A stretch of 64,000 nucleotides of DNA from Mangrovibacter plantisponsor (GCF_003182475.1 NZ_QGTS01000006.1:303714-367713); one strand, 5' to 3'. Shown: positions 11,184 through 21,326, numbered from the stretch's first letter. The notes: generated from the sequence alone by a model not told the origin. A program made the numbers and translations.

Positions 11184-13031
11184 ATGAAAAAAGGATTTAG
11201 CAAAATCCTTATCTATTTATTGCTCACGTTATTTGCCATACCTGTGGCCACGCTGATGTTGTCGGAATATGCCGGGTACCAGCTGAATAATGAAATTACT
11301 GAAGCAATACTGGATAACGCACGCCAGAACAACCAGGACCTCACCAAAGTAAACGCATTTCTGCAGGCACACCCGCCACGCAGTGTATGCGACACAGTTA
11401 CGCCAGACCTGCTTGAATATAAGCATGCCGTCTGTAATGGCAACGAGCTGTGGCAATTCGAAACCATGGACAAAGTGATATTCTTAAGCATGGGTTTGGG
11501 GCTGGTGTTTTTAGTTCTGGTTGGTGTGCTGGGTGGGGTTGCTTTTATCAGCCCGGGCGCCCAGGCATGGAGCCTGCGGCTCTCGCGCCCGGTACTTATT
11601 TTTATGAGTTTTGTGGAGGTTATTGTCCAGGGCGGGTTGCTGCTGTGGTTTACCTTCTGGATCTCCGCATTCTTTACCGACAAATATTACCCCAAAGCTA
11701 TTTTCGCCGTCGCTCTGCTGATACTGGCCGGGTTGTTCTATATGGTAAAAGGGATTTTTCGCCGCATCCCCTTTGACAACCAGGTGGAAGGCGCTCAAAT
11801 CAGCCGGACACACGCCCCGGCATTGTGGGCCAGAATGGATAACCTTGCCTCGCGCCTTGGCACAACTGCACCAGACCATATTGTGGCCGGGATTGACGCC
11901 AGTTTTTATGTCACCGAAGTTCCGCTAACCGTGAAAGACCGCAAACTGACCGGGCGCACGTTGTATGTCAGCCTGCCGTTGTTGCGCCACCTGACACCCG
12001 AACAGGCTGATGGCGTGATGGTGCATGAGTTAACTCACCTCCACCAGGGGGACAGCGCCACTAACGCCACACTGGGGCCGAAAATACAGCGTTTTGATTT
12101 GTATATCTCAACCATGAAAGATAACCTGGCGACCTTGCTGGTGTATTACCCTCTGGCGGTATACCGCACCTTATTTGAGCTTGCCTGGCAGCGCGACAGC
12201 CGCCGCCGTGAGTTTATTGCCGACAACAAAGCAGCACAAATCGCCGGGCCTGCCACTATTGCGCAATCCCTGGTGAAAGTTTCCGCCTATTCCGGTTACT
12301 GGGGCGAGGTAGAAAACGAACTGTTCGCTCAGGATGAAAAGCACGAAAACAGCCTGCAAATACGCCAGACCATTGCACAAGGGTTAACACAGTACGCCCA
12401 TTCAAACGGGTTCAGTGAGATGATCCGCCGCCAGAATGTGCCCCATCCGTTTGATTCTCACCCGCCATTAAGTGTACGGATGAAAAATGTCGGGTATGAA
12501 ATCAGCAGCGACCAACTGGCTGCAGTCGCCACCCACGTGCCAGAAGAGAGCTGGGCAAACCTTATTCCGGATGCGGAAGAGATTGAACAGGCATTATGGC
12601 AACGTTACGAGCACGAATTCTCCAGCGCTCATGAAGAAAGCCTTGCCTGGCGTTACCGCCCGGAAGATGCCGCCCAGACAGCACTGGTAGAGAAATATTT
12701 TCCACCACAAACTTATACGCTGCGCAAAGGCAAAACCATCACCATTAGCTGGCAGGGCATTACCGAACCCAAACACGGTGAACTGTTGCGCTGGGAAGAT
12801 ATCAGCACCATGACTCACGACACCCGTTGCTGGATTGATTACCTCGCCCTTAACTTTGAGAAAACCCGTACCAACAAGCGCAAACGCCTGACCATTTACC
12901 TGCCAGGTATTGGCAAACAAATGGACGCGCTGAATGAATCACTGGGGCGTTACTGGGTTCGCCACCAAACCATGTGCGAGTACCAGCGCACGCTGCGTGA
13001 AGAACAGCACACCACCACAGCGGATGCCTGA
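11184..13031 (+). CDS. M48-family membrane metalloprotease
   Basis: Large membrane-bound Zn protease of 615 aa. Hydrophobic helices lie near residues 8-26, 95-120, 135-160 and 170-190. The gluzincin motif HELTH sits near residue 285 in GVMVHELTHLHQGDS, and the third metal ligand is probably the E of RREFIADNKA. The catalytic domain is Ste24/HtpX-like, but a long N-terminal membrane part and a 200-aa C-terminal tail make it bigger than HtpX. Stands alone. A role in envelope quality control is inferred from the family. Confidence 0.85.
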   Translation: MKKGFSKILIYLLLTLFAIPVATLMLSEYAGYQLNNEITEAILDNARQNNQDLTKVNAFLQAHPPRSVCDTVTPDLLEYKHAVCNGNELWQFETMDKVIFLSMGLGLVFLVLVGVLGGVAFISPGAQAWSLRLSRPVLIFMSFVEVIVQGGLLLWFTFWISAFFTDKYYPKAIFAVALLILAGLFYMVKGIFRRIPFDNQVEGAQISRTHAPALWARMDNLASRLGTTAPDHIVAGIDASFYVTEVPLTVKDRKLTGRTLYVSLPLLRHLTPEQADGVMVHELTHLHQGDSATNATLGPKIQRFDLYISTMKDNLATLLVYYPLAVYRTLFELAWQRDSRRREFIADNKAAQIAGPATIAQSLVKVSAYSGYWGEVENELFAQDEKHENSLQIRQTIAQGLTQYAHSNGFSEMIRRQNVPHPFDSHPPLSVRMKNVGYEISSDQLAAVATHVPEESWANLIPDAEEIEQALWQRYEHEFSSAHEESLAWRYRPEDAAQTALVEKYFPPQTYTLRKGKTITISWQGITEPKHGELLRWEDISTMTHDTRCWIDYLALNFEKTRTNKRKRLTIYLPGIGKQMDALNESLGRYWVRHQTMCEYQRTLREEQHTTTADA

Positions 13032-13619
13032 TGCAGGCATTGTGCCAGGGGGTTCCCTCTGGCACTGTTCCGCCAGGCTGCGGAAGTCGGGTTTTGTGGT
13101 GATTAGGGGTTGGCGAAAATGAAATACCGGGTATATCACCCCGGCATCACACGTATCTTTCCTTTTATCCCTACAGATAACCCAATATCTCCCCCCACCT
13201 TCCCTTCTATATTTAATTCCCAGACTGTACAAATTTCATCACTATTTTTAATTTTTTGTTAATTAACTGTTTTAATATATTAAATTAATGCTAAATCCAA
13301 TTCTGAACACATTAATTCGCTTTGCAAATGACAAATTTAACCCACTTTTTAACGCGAATGAGATATTGAACTCTTCTGCAAAAAACCACACAAAACAGAT
13401 ACAAAACCTATATAAAAGTTAAAATACAGATATTTATAATTAAATTTCATATTTAAAGAATATTTAAATTTGTTTTTTCATGTTTGCATGGTCTTATATT
13501 CCGGCAAGACGAACAGGACTTGTGTTCAGCAAAAAAGGACAACTGGCGCGACGCAGGGAACCTCTGGATAAGCCTCACGCCAACACATTACAGCTATACA
13601 CGAAACAAATTGGAAAGAG
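13032..13619 (+). promoter_or_regulatory. Fimbrial operon promoter region and leader
   Basis: At 13042-13065 GTGCCAGGGGG / CCCTCTGGCAC is an 11-base-pair hairpin (one G-T pair) that ends the protease transcript, without a T-run. The stretch from about 13230 to 13480 is very AT-rich, typical of H-NS-bound fimbrial promoters. The leader 13490-13619 has short pairable segments and GACGCAGGGAACC, which only weakly recalls part of a c-di-GMP-I riboswitch. No invertible repeats of a phase switch were found. Confidence 0.45.
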
Positions 13620-14189
13620 ATGAAAACTATGTTTAAGCAAACAGTAATCGCAGCAGCAATTATTTTCTCTGGCGCTGCATTTGCTACCGAATCAACTGGC
13701 GTTGCCGGGGGTACTATTACTTTCAACGGTTCTGTATCTGATACCACTTGTGATGTTACCACTAACAATGGTTCTGATTTTACCGTAAACCTGACTCCGG
13801 TAACCCTGGACGATATTAATAGTGCTACAGGCGTTGTTGCTGCCGGTAAAAAAGATTTCACCATGAGCCTGAAAAACTGCTCTGCAGCTGACGACGGTGC
13901 CACCACGCTGAAAATCACCTTCAGCAGCAGCAACCTGTCTGATGATGGTAAATACCTGAAAAACTACAGCGATGGTGGTGCAGACGGCGTGGGCATCGCC
14001 CTGACTTCTGATGGCTCTACGCTGGTTCCGTTTGACAGCGCATTTGATACTGGCCTGAGCTCTACTGAGGTAGCCAGCACCAATGGCGCGACGGTAACCA
14101 TGTACGCTAACTACTACAACTTCGGTAATGGCGCAGCCACCACCGGTAAAGTGGTTACCGACGCAACTTACGCATTCAGCTACGATTAA
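13620..14189 (+). CDS. Major fimbrial subunit (type 1-like pilin)
   Basis: Pilin of 189 aa with a signal peptide ending GAAFA (about residue 21). Two cysteines (TTCDVT near 43, LKNCSA near 87) form the fold's disulfide. The C-terminus ends in the aromatic beta-zipper TYAFSYD recognised by the chaperone. GGAAAGAG precedes ATG 13620; a second ATG three codons later is also possible. It is the first and only major-subunit gene of the operon and is followed by a terminator-like hairpin that would favour high pilin output. Confidence 0.9.
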   Translation: MKTMFKQTVIAAAIIFSGAAFATESTGVAGGTITFNGSVSDTTCDVTTNNGSDFTVNLTPVTLDDINSATGVVAAGKKDFTMSLKNCSAADDGATTLKITFSSSNLSDDGKYLKNYSDGGADGVGIALTSDGSTLVPFDSAFDTGLSSTEVASTNGATVTMYANYYNFGNGAATTGKVVTDATYAFSYD

Positions 14190-14196
14190 GGCGCTC

Positions 14197-14223
14197 AAAC
14201 CGGGGGCCCCTTCCCCCGGTTTT
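14197..14223 (+). terminator. Hairpin between pilin and chaperone genes
   Basis: AAACCGGGGG / CCCCCGGTTT, a 10-bp perfect stem with a 6-base loop followed by T residues. It is a likely partial terminator giving more pilin than chaperone/usher transcript. Confidence 0.75.
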
Positions 14224-14235
14224 CTAATACCGATT

Positions 14236-14943
14236 ATGAAAAAACTCCTGGTTCTTTTAACTACCGTTTTATTTTCTCAAACGGTACTGGCAAGTGTTGT
14301 TATTAATCAGACCCGTGTTATTTACCCGGCTGCGGCGAAATTCGTTTCCGTACAGTTAGTCAATGACAGCGACAAGACACATCTGGTGCAATCCTGGCTG
14401 GATAATGGTGATGCTTCGGCCGCACCAGAGAAAATAAAAGTGCCCTTCACGATTATGCCTCCAGTGGTAAAAATGGCAGGCCATGCCGGGCAAACTTTAA
14501 AAATATCATCCATGAATACCACGCCTTTGCCGAAAGACCGCGAAAGTGTGTTCTGGCTTAACGTACTGGATGTTCCGCCTATTCCTGAAGGCAGTAACGA
14601 TAACTATTTACAGGTTGCCATTCGTAACCGCATTAAGTTGTTTTATCGCCCTGAGTCTTTAGCCGAGCCGGATAGTTCTGTCGCAGAAAAAATATCAGTG
14701 TCGTCATCTGCCGGGCATACCTGCCTGAAAAATGACTCACCTTATTACATGACGATTCCCCAGGTTGTCACCTGGCAGGGAGGGGAATTAAAACAAATCC
14801 GCAAAGATAATTTACTGGCAGAGACCGCGTTTATTGCGCCATTTGGCTGCACAAAAGTGTCAGACAAAGTCCGTGCTGGTGGGCATTACCGGATTACCTG
14901 GCTTGATGATTTCGGTGCAAAACGGTTCAGCACCATTAACTGA
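14236..14943 (+). CDS. Periplasmic fimbrial chaperone
   Basis: PapD-like chaperone of 235 aa that folds pilins by donor-strand complementation and hands them to the usher. It has a signal peptide (about 1-19, ending TVLA), then two Ig-like domains. NYLQVAIRNRIKLFYRP is the family signature with the conserved Arg/Lys of the pilin-binding cleft. ATG 14236 was chosen because it starts the signal peptide; an earlier in-frame start would lie inside the pilin gene. Confidence 0.9.
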   Translation: MKKLLVLLTTVLFSQTVLASVVINQTRVIYPAAAKFVSVQLVNDSDKTHLVQSWLDNGDASAAPEKIKVPFTIMPPVVKMAGHAGQTLKISSMNTTPLPKDRESVFWLNVLDVPPIPEGSNDNYLQVAIRNRIKLFYRPESLAEPDSSVAEKISVSSSAGHTCLKNDSPYYMTIPQVVTWQGGELKQIRKDNLLAETAFIAPFGCTKVSDKVRAGGHYRITWLDDFGAKRFSTIN

Positions 14944-14976
14944 TTATGGTTGTTGATTACTCTGGGTTCATTTCTG

Positions 14977-17487
14977 ATGAAAAACGAATTTTTGTTTCGT
15001 AAAAGCTTGCTTGTCCATGCCATTAGTCTGGCGGTGTGTGCATTAAGCGCCACGGATGCTCTGGCTGAGAGTTTTAATAATAGCTTGTTGGTGGGTAACT
15101 CGGCAGAAATGGACTGGAGTAATAAGTCACTGGTAATGACACCGGGAGCTTATGACCTGGATGTCTATGTTAATAATGTCTGGCGCGGCAAATTCAACGT
15201 CATCGTTGGCAGCAATGCAGCTAATTCACTTGAAATAAAAAAAGATGATATTGCGCAGCTGGATATTCAGGAACTGGATGATGTACTGAAAAGCCAGCAT
15301 GAGGATATAGTTGATATTAACACCCTGCTGCATGGTGGCAAAAGTAACCTGAAACCAGGCGAATTGCGCCTTGACCTGGAAGTCCCTCAGGCTTTCGTAA
15401 AAACCCAAAGCCGCAACTGGGTTGCACCCGAAAAATGGGATGAAGGTATTAATGGCGCTTATACCAACTACAACCTGAACTATTACAATTTTCATGGCCT
15501 GCAAAAAGGCTATACCAACAGCGATAATATCTATCTGTCATTAAGCAGCGGGCTCAATCTTTTTGGCTGGCACCTGATAGATAACTCATCCTGGATGCGC
15601 TACAGCACGCTTAATAAAAGCTACTGGATCAATACCACTCGCTACATTGAAAAACCCATTGCGGCAATAGGCGCAGTGCTGCGTGCCGGGCGGGCTTATA
15701 CCGCATCGGACTATTTTGATACCGTACGTTTCCAGGGGGTAACCCTGCGCAAAAGCCGCCAGATGCTGCCAGACAGCGAACGCGTTTACATGCCGGTAAT
15801 TACCGGTATTGCAACGGGTACGTCGGTAGTGAGTATTTACCAGGATGGCCATATTATTCACCAACAAACCGTTCCTGCGGGCCCGTTTGCCATTCGTGAC
15901 TTAATGCCTACTGGCTCACGTAGTGATTTATCTGTTGAAGTAAAAAACAGTGGTGGCAGCATTGAGCGCTTTGTCGTCCCGTTTTCTTCTATTCCGGATA
16001 TGCTGCGTCCGGGCACCAGCGACTACCAAATTAACCTTGGTAAAGTTGATATCCGTGGTGTGGATGATAACACCGGATTTATGCAGGCCAGTTATTCACG
16101 CGGGCTGAATAACTACCTGACAGCCTCTGCCGGCACTACGTTAAGCAACCATTACCAGTCAGTTATTCTGGGCAGCGCTGTGTCGATCCCTTATATCGGC
16201 TCGCTCTCTGGCTCACTGGAAGAAGCGCAGTACTCACTCCCGGGCGACAGCCGTACTCATGGTGAAAAATATTCTATTTCCTGGAGTAAGTACTTCCCGA
16301 CGCAAACCAATATTTCACTGGCGTCTTACTATTACCGTACCCAGGATTACGCATCGTTCAGTGATTTCGTGCAGATGCGCTCGAATGTCCAGACATACGG
16401 CTACAACACATCAACCATTAACAGCAAACAGGCGTTCAGCGCAAATATCAACCAGACATTACCAAACGGCTTTGGCCGCCTGTCGTTATCTGCTTACTGG
16501 CGTGATTACTGGAAAAACCGCCAGACCAGCAAGCAGTATAACTTTACCTGGAGTAATACCTGGAAGAGTGTGAACTACTCCGTTTCCCTGCGCCGTTCTG
16601 AGGTTTCCCAGTCTTATTACGACTATGAAACCAACTATGAAGGCAACATGGTAAGCGCCCTGCGGTCCAGTGGTAAAACAGAGAATAACCTCTATTTTAC
16701 TGTCACTGTTCCCATGACAATTTTTGGCAGTGGCGGCAGTGTTTCAAGCCACGCCAGTGTACAAAACGGCAAATACTCCTCTTCTGATGTCAGTGTTAGT
16801 GGTAATGCCAAAGACGTGGATTACAGCCTGATGCTTTCCCATGACAGAGAAGGTAATTCGCGTTCGGCAGACCTCTACACCAGTTGGAAGAACGACTACA
16901 CCAGCCTGAACAGCGGCCTGACCATGGCGCGTGAATACCGCCAGGCAAGCCTGGGCGCCAGTGGTAACCTGCTGGCCTGGCGTGGTGGTGTGCTGATGTC
17001 GCCAGAAAGCGGGCGTAACTTTGTGATTCTGGAAGCTCCCGGGGTTGAAAATGCCACAGTAAATGGCAGCACCAGCACACGAACTAACAGCAAAGGCATC
17101 GCACTGGTTACCAGTGCCACTGCTTACCGGCAGAATAACTTCCACCTGGACCAGGATGGCACTCAAAGCAGTGATGTAGATTTACTGGGGAATATGCTCA
17201 ACATTGCCCCGTATGAAGGCAGCATTACTTACCTGAAATATAAAACAGACACCCGCAAGCTTTTCACACTGGATGTTCAGGATGCACAAGGCGACCAGCT
17301 ACCCTTTGGGGCATTTGTCTACGACAACAAAAAGCAGGAGCTGGGCTTTGTCGCCCAGGGTAGCCAGATATTTATTAAATCCGACACTATGCCGGACACC
17401 ATTACAGTAAATATCAGCAAAGGCAAAAAGAAACAGATGTGCACCATTACACATCCAACTGAACACGGCATTAATACCTGCCGCTAA
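14977..17487 (+). CDS. Fimbrial outer-membrane usher
   Basis: Outer-membrane pore of about 836 aa that assembles and secretes the fibre. It has a signal peptide (about 1-30, ending DALA), an N-terminal periplasmic chaperone-docking domain, a long beta-barrel with plug, and a C-terminal domain ending CTITHPTEHGINTCR. ATG 14977 (MKNEFLFRKSLLVHA) begins a normal signal peptide and is preferred to the TTG at 14950. Confidence 0.92.
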   Translation: MKNEFLFRKSLLVHAISLAVCALSATDALAESFNNSLLVGNSAEMDWSNKSLVMTPGAYDLDVYVNNVWRGKFNVIVGSNAANSLEIKKDDIAQLDIQELDDVLKSQHEDIVDINTLLHGGKSNLKPGELRLDLEVPQAFVKTQSRNWVAPEKWDEGINGAYTNYNLNYYNFHGLQKGYTNSDNIYLSLSSGLNLFGWHLIDNSSWMRYSTLNKSYWINTTRYIEKPIAAIGAVLRAGRAYTASDYFDTVRFQGVTLRKSRQMLPDSERVYMPVITGIATGTSVVSIYQDGHIIHQQTVPAGPFAIRDLMPTGSRSDLSVEVKNSGGSIERFVVPFSSIPDMLRPGTSDYQINLGKVDIRGVDDNTGFMQASYSRGLNNYLTASAGTTLSNHYQSVILGSAVSIPYIGSLSGSLEEAQYSLPGDSRTHGEKYSISWSKYFPTQTNISLASYYYRTQDYASFSDFVQMRSNVQTYGYNTSTINSKQAFSANINQTLPNGFGRLSLSAYWRDYWKNRQTSKQYNFTWSNTWKSVNYSVSLRRSEVSQSYYDYETNYEGNMVSALRSSGKTENNLYFTVTVPMTIFGSGGSVSSHASVQNGKYSSSDVSVSGNAKDVDYSLMLSHDREGNSRSADLYTSWKNDYTSLNSGLTMAREYRQASLGASGNLLAWRGGVLMSPESGRNFVILEAPGVENATVNGSTSTRTNSKGIALVTSATAYRQNNFHLDQDGTQSSDVDLLGNMLNIAPYEGSITYLKYKTDTRKLFTLDVQDAQGDQLPFGAFVYDNKKQELGFVAQGSQIFIKSDTMPDTITVNISKGKKKQMCTITHPTEHGINTCR

Positions 17488-17512
17488 CCTTTTACTGTGA
17501 CGATTAAACATC

Positions 17513-18688
17513 ATGCTCAATAAATTTTTTCTCATTATTACGGTGATAGCCGCAATAATGACTCCTGGTTTTTCCGCCCTGGCTGCGGGAGCACAATCCC
17601 GGGCTGTTACAGGCGATACTTGCCGTAACGCAGGTATTTTATTTACCAGTGTGGCGGAAGCAGATAAATCCCTGAACCTGTCTTCTGCTTTCGTTAATAG
17701 CAATGTGTATGAAGCTACTTATACCACCAGTTGGTCCGGCAGCATGACTTGCGTGTACGGAAGTGTGGGAATCGGTTCATTAATGCAGGATCACCTGTAT
17801 TACTTTACCGGTTTTGACAGCAACCCGGTTTACCTGCATTTCAGCAGCAGCGACGGTGAAGACAGCTACTGGATTAAAATGACATCTGAAATCACTGGCA
17901 CACAGAAAATAACAGTCAGTGGGATAGTGGGTATTCACTCACTTGGCTACCAGACACAATATACACTGCGCGCTGAACTGTTAACCTCTGCACCCAGTGG
18001 TGTAGAAAGCTACACCAAATCCACCACTACCGGTGCGCTCAGCGTGATCCCGGCAGTGATGAGTGGTACCGGAAGCGGAAGTAGCTCACCGCTATTATCC
18101 AGCAAAACCTACTCGTACCGCGCGTGGAGCAACATGATGGCGGATACCGCGCGTAAAAGCTGGGATACCGATTACTTTCTGGCTTATGAAAAGATGACCA
18201 TTCAGTTTGAACCCAAACAGACCACCTGCAATATGACACGAGATTTAACCGTAAAATTGCCCCCGGCTCCACTTAGCACTTTGAAAGTCCGAGGAAAAGC
18301 CAACGGTGCCGATTTCACCATCCCATTAAAATGTGGCAACCTGGCTGGGGTGAAAACCGCCACACGTAATATTAAAGCCTGGTTGTCCAGCAATGATCTG
18401 GTCAGCACAGACTCTACCTACCAGATTATGGTGAATGATGAAACCACCGCTGGCGGTGTTGGCATTGCTATTCGCAGCCGTATTTTTATGGGAGATTCTG
18501 AAGAAGTACAGATATCCAGTAGCTCAGATATGGAAAATGCCACACAAATTCTGGATATCGAAAAAGATGAAGATATTCAGGATACCCAATACATTTATTT
18601 GCATGCGTATTATAAAGTCTACGATGCTGCTTCACTCAGCACAGGGACAGTTGTTGCAACAGCACAAATCATGTTTGGCTACGATTAG
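17513..18688 (+). CDS. Fimbrial tip adhesin
   Basis: Two-domain adhesin of 391 aa. A signal peptide (about 1-28), then a unique N-terminal receptor-binding domain, and from about residue 240 a pilin-like domain (TCNMTRDLTVKLPPAPLS) ending in the zipper TAQIMFGYD. It resembles FimH-like tip proteins in layout, but the receptor domain is not recognisable, so the target is unknown. Fourth and last structural gene of the fimbrial operon. Confidence 0.85.
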   Translation: MLNKFFLIITVIAAIMTPGFSALAAGAQSRAVTGDTCRNAGILFTSVAEADKSLNLSSAFVNSNVYEATYTTSWSGSMTCVYGSVGIGSLMQDHLYYFTGFDSNPVYLHFSSSDGEDSYWIKMTSEITGTQKITVSGIVGIHSLGYQTQYTLRAELLTSAPSGVESYTKSTTTGALSVIPAVMSGTGSGSSSPLLSSKTYSYRAWSNMMADTARKSWDTDYFLAYEKMTIQFEPKQTTCNMTRDLTVKLPPAPLSTLKVRGKANGADFTIPLKCGNLAGVKTATRNIKAWLSSNDLVSTDSTYQIMVNDETTAGGVGIAIRSRIFMGDSEEVQISSSSDMENATQILDIEKDEDIQDTQYIYLHAYYKVYDAASLSTGTVVATAQIMFGYD

Positions 18689-18830
18689 CCTGGCAAACAG
18701 AACTTTCATACACACGTATTAATTCGCTTTTAAAAAATGACAACTTATATCATTTTCACAATGCTCCATGAATATCGGCAGAGTGAATTAACACTCGTAT
18801 AAATACGAGAAAAGTACCGGTAAGGGCATT

Positions 18831-20018
18831 ATGAAAATATCAATTCAGACTGTACTCGACTTACTTCACAGTATTATTAAACCTATTTCACCTGAAATCG
18901 TCATTCACCTGCAACGGACAGCGTTAATCAGTTGGTATCTGGCCAACAAAGCCCGGCTACCTGAGCAGGAGATATGCGAGGCTTATCTGGCGGGCATGCT
19001 GCATGATATTGGCGCTCTGGATAAATCCCGGGCAGACCTGGCGCTGGCCAGTGAGTCATTTTTAGACGGACATGAAGCAAGTGGGGCAGCAATGACGGCC
19101 GGGATCCGCTTTCTGCAGCCCGTCACACAAATTATTGAACATCATCATCTGGAATGGATGGATGGCAGTCCCCTGAATTTACCACTGATTCACCACCTGG
19201 TGCATATGGCAGACAGCTTTGAGCTATACCTGCACCGGGTAGATGGCAATTATATTGCACAGCGCGAAGAGATTGTGAATGGCTTTTTGTCTGGCAATAA
19301 GAAATGGCCCTTAGAACTGGTCGATGCGCTGATAAAAGCAAGCCAGCAGGATGGCTTTTGGTTCCGGCTGGGCAATCCGGAACCGGAACGCGTGTTACAG
19401 ACCATCAGCCCGCTGCACGAAGAATTCCTCGGCCGGGAAGACTTTCTCGAAGTGTGCCTGCTTATTTCCAAAATCGTCGATAAATACAGCAGCTTTACCC
19501 AAACCCACAGTACCAGTGTGGCCCATGTTGCGGAAAAGCTGTCTGAGCTGTATGGCTACGACACTGAAATGCAACAGCGCATCTGTATTGCTGGTTACCT
19601 GCATGATATCGGCAAGTTATTTATTCCGCTGTCGATTCTGGAAAAGCACGGACGGCTGGAAGCAGTCGAATATGCCAGAATGAAGTTGCACAGTTATAAA
19701 ACGCTGGTGATGCTGGAACAATTTGAAGAACTCGGGCGAATTGTATCCTGGGCAGCAAACCACCATGAACGGCTGGACGGCAGTGGCTACCCTTTTGGCC
19801 TGGTGGCCGCAGAACTGGATATACCTTCACGAATTCTGGCAGTAGCAGATGTGTTCACCGCAACAACGGAAAACCGCCCTTACCGGCGAGGAATGGATAC
19901 CGAAAAAGCCATAGCGATTCTGATGGAAGAATCTGCAAATGGCCGCCTGGACAGGGACATCGTTGGGTTACTCATCCATAATATCGGCGTTGTAAAACCG
20001 CTGGTTGCAATGTGCTGA
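18831..20018 (+). CDS. Tandem HD / HD-GYP domain protein (c-di-GMP phosphodiesterase candidate)
   Basis: Two HD modules in 395 aa. The first (about 20-140) has HD at 58-59 but lacks a full GYP segment (HHHLEWMDGSP) and looks degenerate. The second is a complete HD-GYP: HD 258-259, HH 311-312 in HHERLDGSGYP (GYP 319-321) and D340. HD-GYP enzymes degrade cyclic di-GMP. Its place right after the fimbrial genes, 140 bases from the adhesin, suggests it sets the c-di-GMP level controlling fimbriae or the sessile state. Confidence 0.85.
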   Translation: MKISIQTVLDLLHSIIKPISPEIVIHLQRTALISWYLANKARLPEQEICEAYLAGMLHDIGALDKSRADLALASESFLDGHEASGAAMTAGIRFLQPVTQIIEHHHLEWMDGSPLNLPLIHHLVHMADSFELYLHRVDGNYIAQREEIVNGFLSGNKKWPLELVDALIKASQQDGFWFRLGNPEPERVLQTISPLHEEFLGREDFLEVCLLISKIVDKYSSFTQTHSTSVAHVAEKLSELYGYDTEMQQRICIAGYLHDIGKLFIPLSILEKHGRLEAVEYARMKLHSYKTLVMLEQFEELGRIVSWAANHHERLDGSGYPFGLVAAELDIPSRILAVADVFTATTENRPYRRGMDTEKAIAILMEESANGRLDRDIVGLLIHNIGVVKPLVAMC

Positions 20019-20046
20019 ATAAGTGGTGCAGTCAAAAGAGTCGCTC

Positions 20047-20850
20047 ATGAAATATGTCATCGCTGGCAGTATTATTTATGATACAGAAAGTGGCACGCTG
20101 GCCGTAAAAGAAACGGGCTCACTTGCAGGATCGCCTGTACTGGAAGAGAAAAAACTTACCCATACTGCCAACCGGATTTTATCATTATTAATTGCGTCCC
20201 CAGGCCAGGTGCTGGAGCGGAGCTATTTATTGGAAACGGTATGGGAATCAGCCGGGCATGTGAGCTCCAGTTCGTCATTAAATCAATATGTGAGTATTCT
20301 GCGTAAGATCCTCACCTCACTGACAGATATTGAAGAAACGATTATTGCAGTGCCCCGGGTTGGATTTTATTTTTCTGCTGATATCGAGATTCTGCCCTGG
20401 CATGACATCTCACAACCGGATACACAACAACCCGTTGAAGTTCAGCGCAATGCTGCAGCAAAACTCAAACTCCCCTGGCGGATTGTAATACCTGCCGCCC
20501 TGATAACGCTTCTGGTGCTGGCAAATATTGCTATACGCCTGGATGACGATACAGGTGCGCGTTTCACACGGCTTTATAATGCAGGAACAATCGGTAAATG
20601 CCAGTTGCAAACTTTTGAACAATTGCGAGGTAGTTTGCAACAGAAACTACTTAATATGATGAGCCACTTTCAACCAGATATGGCAGCACGCTGTGAAAAG
20701 CAGCCTTTTGCTGTCACTGTTCAGGTACAACGTAGTGTATTTTACGGCGGCCGCGGGCGGGTGTTTTATTCGCTATGTCCGTTAGATGACGCAAGCAAGA
20801 AAGTTATTTACTGTGAAAATCACTACACCTTCGATGGGGAATGGAAATGA
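20047..20850 (+). CDS. CadC/MarT-like membrane-bound winged-helix regulator
   Basis: Transcription factor of about 267 aa. N-terminal OmpR-type winged helix (about 1-110, VLERSYLLETVWESAGHVSSSS), one membrane span near 148-166, then a small periplasmic sensor of about 100 aa with several cysteines. ATG 20047 matches family starts (MKYVIAGSIIYD) and is preferred to GTG 20023. It overlaps the next gene (ATGA). The same pairing occurs in marT-fidL of Salmonella SPI-3 and yqeI-yqeJ of E. coli. Confidence 0.83.
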   Translation: MKYVIAGSIIYDTESGTLAVKETGSLAGSPVLEEKKLTHTANRILSLLIASPGQVLERSYLLETVWESAGHVSSSSSLNQYVSILRKILTSLTDIEETIIAVPRVGFYFSADIEILPWHDISQPDTQQPVEVQRNAAAKLKLPWRIVIPAALITLLVLANIAIRLDDDTGARFTRLYNAGTIGKCQLQTFEQLRGSLQQKLLNMMSHFQPDMAARCEKQPFAVTVQVQRSVFYGGRGRVFYSLCPLDDASKKVIYCENHYTFDGEWK

Positions 20851-21326
20851 AACTGACAGGGCTGTTTGTCACCCTCATTGTTCTGCTGGCAGGGCTGTTT
20901 GCCTGGGGTGCAAACAGCCACCCCAAAGAGTATTTTAGTGATCGCTGCTTCGCTAACCTGACTTATGACAGCTCAACAAAAGAAGAAGACTTTACATTTA
21001 ATGGCAATATCGCTTTTGAGTTTCGTACCGATAAAACCGGGCAATTTAATCTCTCCGGTTTTATGAAGTCCGACGGGAAAACCTGGACCTTTTCACGCTA
21101 TATCACCTTTAACTACCGTAATATTTCTGCCAATAAATACCACATTACAATAACTGGTCAGGCCCCGATGGTGCACGATAACGCCCCCGACAACGTTTCA
21201 GCACTGGCGGTAAAAATGCTGGGTCTTGGCGGGCAATACGCCGTCTACCTGCAAAGAACAGATGACAATTATTTCACTATCGGTATTCCCCTGTCGCCAA
21301 TCATGAATTGTGTTATTCAGTCATGA
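20847..21326 (+). CDS. FidL-like small membrane protein
   Basis: Single N-terminal membrane span or uncleaved signal (about 5-24), then a 130-aa periplasmic domain with two cysteines (DRCFANL, MNCVIQS). Translationally coupled to the CadC/MarT-like regulator, which in known pairs is the place of FidL or YqeJ. It probably modulates the regulator's periplasmic sensor; the role is inferred from position. Confidence 0.72.
   Translation: MKLTGLFVTLIVLLAGLFAWGANSHPKEYFSDRCFANLTYDSSTKEEDFTFNGNIAFEFRTDKTGQFNLSGFMKSDGKTWTFSRYITFNYRNISANKYHITITGQAPMVHDNAPDNVSALAVKMLGLGGQYAVYLQRTDDNYFTIGIPLSPIMNCVIQS

Noticed and set aside
13230..13480. Invertible fimbrial promoter (fim-type switch)
   Set aside because: No pair of inverted repeats or adjacent recombinase gene was found.
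13490..13560. c-di-GMP-I riboswitch upstream of the pilin gene
   Set aside because: The ordered conserved blocks (CACGCA...AGGGC...AAACC, then GACGCAAAGCC) are not all present; only a partial resemblance. Kept as a low-score finding, not as a feature.
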